Source: Plakobranchus ocellatus (Eukaryota; Mollusca; Gastropoda; Plakobranchidae). From it: a stretch of DNA of 24,225 nucleotides. Positions within the stretch are counted from its first letter, which is position 1, and every line of letters starts with the position of its first letter. The stretch covers positions 576,577-600,801 of the forward strand of contig BLXT01006766.1 in NCBI GenBank assembly GCA_019648995.1, given 5' to 3'. A model generated the notes under the pieces. It saw only the letters and a program-made list of their open reading frames with translations. It had not been told where the DNA came from and did no database searches. A program made the translations under genes and the position numbers. Positions 1-9,500 of the stretch are shown piece by piece.

Positions 1-2
1 AA

Positions 3-155
3 AATGCGAGGAATACTGTGAAGGCCTTTCCTGCCTGCTCCAACTCTTTTGAAAAGGTAAAAGAGAATGGGCTTCTGTCATTAGGAAAGAATGTATCCAA
101 TGATATTACTAATGACATATTTAAAAAAAAAGTATTGCGGGTGAAGAGTGCTTAA
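3..155 (+). CDS. Possible 3'-terminal exon of a convergent plus-strand gene (partial)
   Basis: Frame 3 is open from the window edge for 50 codons to TAA (153-155). The translation starts NARNTVKAFPACSNSFEK and ends KKKVLRVKSA. It has mixed, protein-like composition, and AATAAA follows only 20 nt after the stop. I do not recognise the family. GAAAAG|GTAAAA at 51-62 could instead be a donor, which would make the last part intron. No start is visible because the window begins inside it. Confidence 0.35.
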   Translation, partial: NARNTVKAFPACSNSFEKVKENGLLSLGKNVSNDITNDIFKKKVLRVKSA

Positions 156-174
156 TTTTAAAGCTGTTAAATTG

Positions 175-180
175 AATAAA
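175..180 (+). terminator. Candidate poly(A) signal AATAAA of the upstream plus-strand gene
   Basis: AATAAA lies 20 nt after the TAA of the partial plus-strand reading frame, followed by a T-rich stretch near 199-210. In AT-rich DNA this hexamer is common, so its weight depends on the adjacent reading frame. Confidence 0.3.
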
Positions 181-1380
181 AAAATGATTCACTTTAAATA
201 TCCTTTGTTCAAATTGATACTCAAGACTTTTGCCTCTACGACTAAGCCAAGGCTGTCAAAAATTAAAACTAAAGAAATAAAAATGAAACTTCCAAGGAAT
301 CTGTTTGCATAATAATTGCTTGTTTTAGTACGAGAGAGTATCAACTGTGGGAAAGGTGTCACCCACTGAGTCTGATTTTTGACATCCCCAATGATGAGAG
401 CTGAAGGTTTCACTCCCTGGACAGGTAGATATCGTCCGTCTTGTCCTGAGGCACGCTCTGGTGCTGGTACTAGGTAGCACCTACTGAGCGACATAATATA
501 GTACAAAGTTTAAAAAAAAAATGCTCGCACGGCTTTAGGAGATGAATCCACAAAGTTCAGTGGTGAAGTAATTATCGACATTCGAGGCAGACGGAACTCA
601 GTAGTTCGTAATTTCTTTCGTCTTATCGTGTACAACAACTAACAGGAGTATTATTGTACAATAGGTAATGGTGCTCGTCAAGGCAAATTGTCTCCCTTTG
701 AACCCAAAAGAGGGAGAGCGAGTTTGGCCCTGTCTCTATGACGCTTGGTGTTCAATGCATTTGTCTTCTTCAAATTAGATTCAGTTAGAGCTTCATCAAC
801 GATTTTCTTTTTTTCTTTTCTTTCTTTTTTTTTTGCGGTGAAATTGAAAGATTTAGTCAATTTCAAACAAAGAGATTTCATTTTAAGAAGTGGGTGCGCT
901 AATTCGTATCGAAATATTCATAATATTGATCTTGCCTCTTGACTAGATCTTCACCTCTAGATAAGTCTAGATTAAAGTTCTTTCGTAGGGTGTACTCCAT
1001 AGTAAAAAAAAAATCCGATCTTTCTAGATCCAGCTTTATTATAAAATGTGCAAACTTCTAATGCAGAAAACAATCAGGATATTCTGTTAAAAAACAGATC
1101 ATTTGCTGATTAAAGCGGCAGGTTTCAAATTGTATGCATTTCATAGGATTTTGGAATTTTACCTTTTTTTTTTGACTGGATACTAATATAAAAACTAAAA
1201 GATACCGATTACACGGTTGTTTTAAAAGGTGTTTTTTTTTTTTTTTAAATTTCTCATCAACATTACAAAATAAGACCAGGTCTATATCATTTTTCATATA
1301 AATTTTCAGAATCGCAGGACCACTTCAGGCCTTTCAAGTGTGAAAAAGTTTGTTCAAATTGCCCATAAACACCAACTTTA
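181..1380. other. Intergenic, no confident gene
   Basis: I find no gene I can support. Two stretches have somewhat protein-like minus-strand frames (about 340-500 and 678-881) and slightly higher GC than their surroundings. Neither has clear splice sites or a recognisable product, and they are discussed as a finding. Homopolymer A and T runs are frequent. Confidence 0.5.
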
Positions 1381-1387
1381 TTGTTTA

Positions 1388-1443
1388 TCATCATCATCAT
1401 CTTTATTATTAATATTATTATAATTTTTTTTTAGTAGTAGTAG

Positions 1444-1516
<73 letters not shown>

Positions 1517-1643
1517 TGTGTTGTTGTTGTCGCTACTGTTTTATTTGTTTGTTTGCTTGGTTTTTTACCTTTTAATTTAGCAGCGCATTCACGAATAATG
1601 ACAATAATTTAGATAAATGTATACTAATAATAATAATAATAAT
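1388..1643. repeat. Trinucleotide microsatellite cluster (TCA)n, (TAG)n, (TAA)n
   Basis: A short TCA run (1388-1401) is followed by a long TAG run (1432-1516), broken once by GAG near 1443, then GTTGTTGTTG, and a TAA run at 1625-1643. No ORF or structural role is seen. Confidence 0.95.
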
Positions 1644-2285
1644 GCTTTGATAGAGAAATTGCATTTATCCAAGTATCAACAATGCACATGTATTTAAAAA
1701 ACAAAGTTTAGAAATAAAACTCCTATCGAACATTACTTGGGAAAAAATGTATTGATCGTAATAATGATAGAAACAACAACCCATTTGTGCAGCATCTCCA
1801 GCAGCCATTGATTACACATTAATTAAAAATTGGAGAAAAAACAAACTGTTCACGTATATGCTCTTCAAAAATTGAGCTCTAGCTGCACATACATTCTTAA
1901 AAGACCAGCTTTAAATGTCAATAAAAATAAAGCGGGATAATAAAATTTAATTGCAATGTTGCAACGTTACTTAGAAGAGATTTTGGTTTAAATGTTACTA
2001 TCTTATTACTAAAATGCTCTTAAAAATACACTGATTGAAATCGTTTCTAAAAAATCGGGCATAGGGTCAATGTTGGTATTTACATTGCAAAAATTTTTAT
2101 CTGACTTATGTAGGCTCCTTTTCTTCGGCTTAACTCACTTGTTTAGCCTATAAAGAGTAAAAATTATTACATCAAGATCTTGAATTGATCATAAATTTAG
2201 ATTAGATATCATTTCTTGATATCATTTCTCGGTAGGCCTAGTTTAGAAGAACTACAGATACAATACATAAAATTCCATGCATCTC

Positions 2286-2288
<3 letters not shown>
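1644..2288. other. Intergenic AT-rich stretch
   Basis: No coding signal on either strand. A 12-14 bp motif (GATATCATTTCT) occurs twice in tandem near 2205-2232. Confidence 0.5.
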
Positions 2289-2366
<78 letters not shown>

Positions 2367-2370
2367 TTTT
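2289..2370. repeat. (AT)n microsatellite followed by a T run
   Basis: About 35 perfect AT units (2289-2358) run directly into a poly-T run. Such sequence is cruciform-prone and hard to assemble, so the length may be unreliable. Confidence 0.95.
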
Positions 2371-3057
2371 ATGACAACGGTTAAACGCAGAAAAAACATA
2401 GCCCCCCTGCGTGCGAAAAATGTTGAGAGATGTCTGTAGAATTAGAGCATAGAACTAATAGCTTCTCAGCCTTCCAGCTTCATCTAGGCGTTTCTTAATC
2501 TTACTCTAAGCCAACGCAGCATATTTTCATTCTTTTCTGAAACTGTTTTTACAATGCATAAACTATGCTCGTTTCCTCTCAATGAAAATGAAAATAGATT
2601 ATCCTATTCTTCCCGATACATTAGCATTACATTTCCGATAGAACCAAGTCTTTCTTTTGGGATGTCGATGCTAGAGAGTTAATAGCGCCACACCCAATAC
2701 CTATTCATAAGCCATTGTTTCGCACAGACTTGGAAAAGCCTGCGCCACATCGTGATACATATTAAAAGCTAAGAGAGCTTCATGATTAGCTCGTTATGAG
2801 TAAGACAAATATTCAAGGGCAAGAAAAATATTCTGTTCAAATCGAACAGGGCTAATCTTTCATGAATTGAGGCACATGCAGCATGATATGGCAAGGGTCA
2901 ACTATTACTGAGCAGCAACCTGCAGAAGATGATACTTTCCATTGAATCTCGATGTAAGGAAGACTGAAGATTCAGTGGGTTGGGGAAGAGCGTTTGCCAA
3001 GATTTAGAAGATTTTGTCAGTAACAATGATGATTACCATAATAATGGTGAACTGCTG

Positions 3058-3059
<2 letters not shown>
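2371..3059. other. Intergenic, unexplained sequence of moderate complexity
   Basis: This stretch is less AT-rich than its surroundings, but no reading frame longer than about 60 codons is visible on either strand. It is bracketed by two (AT)n tracts. It could be an old transposable element; I find no terminal repeats that prove it. Confidence 0.4.

Positions 3060-3095
<36 letters not shown>
3060..3095. repeat. (AT)n microsatellite
   Basis: About 18 perfect TA/AT units after CTGCTGTAA, followed by TTGTTTGTTTATTTG. Confidence 0.95.
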
Positions 3096-3099
<4 letters not shown>

Positions 3100-3834
3100 T
3101 GTTTATTTGTTGTTATTTTTTTAAATTATTAACTATGATGTTGATACAGCCAAAAAACGGCGCACTATGTACACAAACAATGCAAACTATTTTTTCCAAC
3201 ACAATGGTATGATAATTTTTTTTTTTATTTCATGAATTTTAGCTTCATTAAAATTATTACTAGGTATGAAAGTCCCTATAGGAATCAGAAATTTTCAATA
3301 AAATAATCTGTTGCAGTTTATGAGATTGTTGAAGCGACTACATATGGAAACCATACAAACATTTTTCACACCCTGTCAGTGTAAAACAGCCATAGGATTC
3401 AAGCATTTATGTCATCATTCAATCTTTGATGTAAAAATGAATGGTGCGTCTCCTACAGTGCTTAAAGTGCTAGAAATGCTACAAAAAAGTGTATTAAAAT
3501 AAAAGAGGAATGTTGCAGAGAAGACAAGAACATATTTCTATTAAAGAAAAAATAACATGCAGTAAATAAGAAAAAAAATCAATCAAACATTCTCATTAAA
3601 AATCATGATGATATTGATTAACAGAAAAATAGCTACCTAACTCTATCAATGAATGATTCAAATACTTCACTTTACACAACTGAAAATTGGACTTTTCTTT
3701 GACAAGTCTCTTTTAAACGAAAAGTGGGTCTCACACTCGAAAAAGATTCAAGATTCGAGACTCATGATCCAAAAAAAGCAGTTTCCTTATTATTCCCTTT
3801 TTAAGCATATGATAGAGAGATAGTAAACAGTCTT

Positions 3835-4075
3835 TGGTTTTCTTGATGTTCCCACTTTTGCCAGGCCATAGGAGAGACTGATCTACCCATTTGGGGCTGG
3901 GTCGACACAGGGATTTGGTTTTTGTGTATACAGCAACAAGAGTATCTCAGAATTCAAACCAGGGGAGAGGTTCAAACCCTTGACAGAATGGTTAAGGCAG
4001 AGTAGTGTAGATAAACTTTGTATAGGCCAGACTAGGAATTGAACCTAGCATCCCTCACTAGGTTATCATGCTTTA
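3835..4075 (-). mobile_element. tRNA-derived SINE, minus strand, with two B-box-like promoters
   Basis: Read on the minus strand, a tRNA-like head includes an A-box-like segment (ATAACCTAGTGAGGG) and a B box GGTTCAATTCC (4035-4045) inside the stem CTAGGTTCAATTCCTAG. A second B-box-like GGTTTGAACC follows at 3969-3978. Downstream comes a central segment reading CCAGCCCCAAATGGGTAGAT and GGCAAAAGTGGGAA (about 3848-3908). It resembles the central segment of the SINEs at 9 kb and 13.5 kb. The ends are approximate; no target duplication was found. Confidence 0.65.
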
Positions 4076-5040
4076 TAGATTTTTGACCACCAATTATCCC
4101 TATTCAAAAGTCACATGATTCTAAAATATTAATAAAAACCATCAAGATTAAAGCAAGAATTTTTGTATTAAATATAATTTTATCCATTGCAAAAGTAACA
4201 TGAACGCAATAAAGACAGGAAAAAAAAAAAATGGATTCACCAAGACAAACCCTGAACCTCTACATTAACTTAAGAAGTTCATCATTTAAATCATCATGTG
4301 ACAAATAGCTTGTGATAAGCTTTTAAGCACAAATATCATCTCACAAAGAACAGTGATTTATAACCAAGGTAAACTTAGAACTTTCCTTTTTATTTTTTTT
4401 TTTTTTTTGTCCTCAATAATAAAAACAAAACATTCAATGCAAAGTTTAATGGCTCATGAAGGGGTAATAACTGTTTAATTTTATCATCCATAAAAAAAAG
4501 TACAGTAACTTCCCCTTCATATTCAAAAAAAGGTAAAAAATTGTTCAAGTTTAGTAAGTGCTAAATTGATCAATAGGTATTTTTTAAATAAAAAATTATA
4601 TTAATTCAGTGTAACTTCCTTGCTAAAAAAATTCACATTATTACAATTGTTTGAAATGTTACATCTCAGCACAGAAATGACATGTATGGATTCAGTTTTT
4701 ACCCCTGTAAAACTCACACAATGGAATCTTAAAATATGACAGCATATGCTTCATTTAGAGAAGATTTTACGTCAAATGAATTGATCTACAATATATTACT
4801 GACTGGCACTACAGGATTTTCAGTTGGATCTCTCTATCAGAGAAAATTTTTTTTTTAGATATATCAAAACCACTCCATAGATTGCTTGCATATTTTCTAA
4901 AATTCAGTCTTTTCAATATTTGTGACGACAATACGGGTCAGCAAAAACGGTTTTAGGTTTCTTAAAAATCACTTTGACAATAAAATATGATGTTACTGAT
5001 TTTCCCATAGTACCTCACATACTGACGACATGGCAAGCAT
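4076..5040. other. Intergenic between SINE and poly(A) site
   Basis: AT-rich with no coding signal I can support. A further minus-strand AATAAA lies near 4390 and could serve as a distal poly(A) site. Confidence 0.45.
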
Positions 5041-5091
5041 TAAAAACAAAACACACACCTTTGTAAAATTCCTCATTCTCTTTCATTTATT
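5041..5091 (-). terminator. Polyadenylation site: AATAAA plus GU-rich downstream element
   Basis: On the minus strand AATAAA lies at 5086-5091. About 25 nt further on comes GGTGTGTGTTTTGTTTTTA (5041-5059), a textbook GU/U-rich downstream element. The nearest other AATAAA on this strand is near 4390. This makes it the best candidate 3' end for the CCDC177-like transcript, roughly 770 nt after the stop. Confidence 0.6.
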
Positions 5092-5857
5092 CTCGCTCAT
5101 AAAAAATACTCTTCTCAATTATTTAAGTCTAAAACCAAGGTGTGTAATTAACTATGTTTGCAGCATAGGAGTAAGACATGGCTATTTTTTCTTTTTTATA
5201 CAAGACATTTATGGCAAGCTTTATGATCAAGCATTTTACCAGAGACAATGCTGAAATCCACAATTATTCATAAAAAGCATATATTCATATCACAGATACA
5301 CGACTTTTATGTTAAAATAGAAAAAGATGGAAAATCACACAGGTAAAAGAAGACTGTGGCAAAGAATGAATACAAGAAAGTATAGAGTTCTGGAATGTGG
5401 TCTTAAAATAGTATGCGAATAAATAAAGGGTAAATGTAGGGAAAATATAAACACTGTATGAAAGTGTAAAGTTAATACAGTATTTTGACTGCTGCAGTAA
5501 ATTGAGACAAAAAGCCTGACTGGTCATAAGGTTAAGTAAAATCTTCCGAACCAAATTAAGTAAGTCTTTCAAAATTAAAACTGCTTGAAGAATAATCTTA
5601 AAATATAAATAAACATTTTTTTCCACATGAAAGGCAATGTACAATGTCTATGGTCAGATTTTCTTCAGTTTTAAATTGGTAAAAAGAATGGGCACAATTT
5701 AAATAGTTTTCAACCCCTTGTATATACAGAATTGAAAGAAAAAAAGAGTTTAAAAATTGGAACATACTTTGAAAATTTACAGTACAGAGTGTGTGGCATT
5801 TTGAACAAAAATGCTTTCTAAATGTTAATTTTTAAAAAATTCTTTTTAAAAAGCAGA
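5061..5857 (-). other. CCDC177: Probable 3' UTR of the CCDC177-like gene
   Basis: This is AT-rich sequence between the TAG and the first canonical poly(A) signal on the minus strand. I see no intron-like or coding signal; an open frame at 5312-5644 has no recognisable composition and I read it as chance. The cleavage position near 5061-5070 is inferred from the poly(A) signal and its GU-rich element. Confidence 0.5.
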
Positions 5858-6034
5858 CTAACATATCTTGATGGAGGATCTGTTTTTAAGAGCTGCAGGA
5901 CTCCGAGATCGATGATTGCTGTAAAGATTAGAATAGAGCTGGGCTTCTAAGGCCTTCTTGTCAAATGTGTCTGATACGTACTTTTCTCTCAAGTCGTCCC
6001 TCAGGGTCTCACTCAATCGCGCCATCGCCCGTGT
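5858..6034 (-). CDS. CCDC177: Coding exon 17, C-terminus and stop
   Basis: The acceptor is ATGATTCAAAG, entering in phase 0, and the stop is TAG at 5858-5860. It encodes residues 549-606, beginning TRAMARLSETLRDDLREKYV and containing FDKKALEAQLYSNL, which parallels the human C-terminal FDRMVREAQLHASL as remembered. About 20 extra basic/Ser residues (HRSRSPAALKNRSS) extend past the end of the human protein. The 3' UTR follows directly. Confidence 0.88.
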   Translation of the reverse strand, partial: TRAMARLSETLRDDLREKYVSDTFDKKALEAQLYSNLYSNHRSRSPAALKNRSSIKIC

Positions 6035-6466
6035 CTTTGAATCATGGAAAAAAAAATGAAAATAGAAATAAAGCAAACATTATCAGGACGTGAGCAGAAC
6101 ATTACATGAAAATGTGAGAAATCGATGCAAGGATTTGTATAAAAGGCAGAAAAAAAATACAGACCATTGAACTGGAGAACAGTGGATTGAAAAAAAAGAA
6201 AAGGAAAAAATAAAGATAGATAGATAGATAGATGGGAAGAAAAAGCGGAACACTCGTCATACTTAGCTTTCGCAACCCTTAATAACACCATTCTGCACCC
6301 TGATGACGTCCACGTGGGACGGAAACAATTTTGTAGGTGTCTCAGAAAGAAAGTATGCCTGGGTAAGAAACTTTTTATTCATTTCCAAGCTCCTTGTATG
6401 AGTCGAGCACTATCATACCATTTTATTCAATCAAGTAGATAGATAGATAGATAGACAGATAGAAAG

Positions 6467-6531
<65 letters not shown>

Positions 6532-9500
6532 GAGAGAATATTTGGTGAGTGTGTGTATGTATGTATAACACAGAAGCCGGAGCTTAAAAAGATTAAGAAT
6601 ATAATGATGTGAAGTATTAGATGGTAATACAGGTTAAATCTGAATTTGCTTGTTTGTTTATTCATTTAAGCATTAAATTTTGACTTTTTCTCAGACTTTT
6701 TTTTATCAAATCTTCCCATGTATACACAACGTAGCTTAAAAGAAGTTTTATTTGCGGTTTCTTTTTTACCTGGGCGATGCTTCTGTCTTTTTCTTCTATA
6801 AGATCATTGACTTTCCTATCCTTCACAATCAAAGATCGCTCAAGCTGACGTCGCCATTTGTCATCTTCCCGCTGAAGTCTGTAGAAAGAAAAAAAGTTTG
6901 TTCAACAGCGACTCTTTAAAATTTTATCATTTAAAATATTTAATCTTTAAATACAGTTAAGCTTTTCTAAAAGATCATTCTCCTTCCTACTAATATATAT
7001 CTTATCAACATTAACAGTATCTTTCTCATAAAGATTTTTTTTAAAAACAGGTCTGAAAAATTGCAATCATAGCTGTAGCATGTACTGAAAGAAAAGGCAT
7101 AAAAGATTCATGCACATACTTTTCTTTTCTGAAAACGTTTTAGCATAATTTTCTGCGCTTTACAGTGGTCAGAAAAAGTTGGAATTGCTTTATGAAATGG
7201 AAGCACATTACATTTGATGACACTTTTTATATACATCCATTCCAGACTTTGCCCCTTCAAAGGGTAAACAGAAATTTGAAATGCCAAGTGTGTCCCAATT
7301 TGATTCATTCAGAAATCAGATAAATTGAAGAAAGTTTTGAACATCCAAAAACGATAGTTTTGAGAAATCTGCATTTTCAAATAGTTATGCAGCACTGAAA
7401 AATTTATACAAATGAAATTTCTATGATGATGCTAGTTTAAAATGTGGAGAGAATAAAATTTGGACTCACTTGATAATGGACATATTTAGTGTCTTGAGAG
7501 TTACGTGGTTATCAAGCAAAATTAAAAAATATTTCAAATTAATCACCACAAAAGCAATACCCTTTCTGACTGCAGAAAAACAAAATCTTGGTAATGCAGA
7601 CAATGAGCCACACTTTAACTTACTTGGTTAAGTTTTTCTTTTGTCCCACTTCCTTGGCAAGCCGGTTTTTCCGAGCCTGAAAGGCCCTCATCTCCACACT
7701 TTGATTCACAACCTCCATAGCTCGGTCCTCCAGCTAGTCACAAGTTAAAAAAAAAAAAAATTATAAACAACATTGTTAAAATAATAGCTGATAGGCAAAG
7801 GTGGGAATGGCCATGCAAAACAAAGACTGAAGTTTAACTGTGAGCTCTGCAGGCTTGAGCTATAACTAGGGGGATTGGGGGGCATGCTCTTGTAAAAATA
7901 TATAAAAATGATAATTAAAAAAAAAAAAGATGGAAGCTGTCTTTTGATGAGCGGACGAAAAGGTTGGGATAAGCAGAAATCCACCATTAGGCGGACGATT
8001 CCTAGCCCTGATAGATTGTACATCTCTATCACTTACTCTTGGTTTTGTTTGCTGTATATTGTCATTGCTGCTCTTTCCAAAATGCCCAGTCTACCTCAGA
8101 AGGTGACATAAGATTACTTAAAAACAGATCCTATGAAATTAGCCACTTTTTTGCAATCAACTGATAGAGATAGAGAGCAATTTTTTAAGCTTTCGGTTCT
8201 AGCAGGAAAAAAACAAACTTTTTTTTCACATTATTTATAGGTAGATTTTCTCTCTTGGGCACTTATCAACAAACGATTTATTTTGTGAGTTGGGGTCAGC
8301 TTATAGTAAAAGGTATCTAAACAGAAATAATGCAAAAATACTCTTGTCCATTTTTTTTCAATTAAGAAAAAGATTCACAAATAGAAATTATAAGATTATG
8401 TTTTGCATTATTGAAATGAGTAATTTATACAAACGAGAAAACCATGTTATCAAACAACAACAACAAAAAAAAAAACACAAAGAAACGAAAAAAAAACTTT
8501 TACTAATTTCTTGTGTTGTACTAAATTTGATCTCCAAGCTTCCATTTCCTCCTCCATCTTCCTTTGAGAACTTCTCGCTCGCTCATGTTTGGCCTGTTCT
8601 TCATGGCTAAGGAGAAAGAAAAACATATCACCTTGAGTCAGATAAGATATGTACCTTTAAGACAGGTAACTATCAATTAAGACCATTTTTTAAGCTTGGA
8701 TTTATCATGTCAGTGCAAATCTATGTATTATAATAGACTTCTCCAAGTTGGTTCACATGAGATGATACTTGGTAAAATTTGATGTCCACCCCAAAATTAG
8801 GTCCCATCAAGGATTTTGTATCATAAAAGGGCTCATTTGGTTCCCTTTCGATTGTTTATTGGTGTGAAACTTCAAGGAAGGATTATCAAATATTGTGTGA
8901 TAACCAGTTTAAATATGAGATGACTCTTATTGGCTTGTAGCCCCTTTCAATACACTTTGGCCAAAATTTAATTTTACCAAGTAGATCTTAAGTAGATCAA
9001 AAGGGGAGTGGTGGCTCATCTGATAAGGCAGTTGGCTACCCTCAAAGGTGTCAGGGTTCAATTCCCAGTCCCGGCCAAGTCAGATTATCATTGCTCCTCT
9101 GTATCCACCCAGCACCAAATGGGTAACTTGGTCTCTTAAGACCCGGCGAATGTAAAAGCGGCGAGGAAAGCAATGGCAAACTACCTCAAATGCCGTATGC
9201 CAAGAACAATCAGGACCCTACTCCTGGTTCCCCGATGCTTGGACTAAGCGTGGGACCCACTTTACTTTTTTTTTTACATCTTAAGTCTTTTCGCTAACAT
9301 CACAAAATCTTCATGTTTAAAACCACTGTGAGACAATTGGTAATTCATCTATTATAGTAGGAGTAACGTCTGACTTAAAACTTTTGTTTGTACAGAAAGT
9401 AAATCATGAAATGAATTTTAGCCCACTCACACTGCCCCTAATAGATTTCTTCAGAAGCTTTCCTAACTACTTACTGGTGCTCTACCAACTGCTTGTTTCG

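Noticed and set aside
1432-1516. CRISPR-like regular repeats
   Set aside because: It is a simple trinucleotide run with no spacers, in a eukaryotic context.
3311-3502. Plus-strand 63-codon frame
   Set aside because: It has no recognisable product and no splice or promoter context; frames of this length occur by chance.
4030-4075. A functional tRNA gene on the minus strand
   Set aside because: A and B boxes are present, but no full cloverleaf or acceptor stem is apparent and SINE body sequence follows, so it is a SINE head.
6423-6665. Minus-strand frame rich in Ser-Leu and Tyr-Ile
   Set aside because: It is a translation of the compound GA/AT/GATA repeat in intron 16.
7745-8032. Minus-strand frame next to exon 15
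   Set aside because: It is hydrophobic and low-complexity, lies inside intron 14, and has no splice signals that keep the frame.
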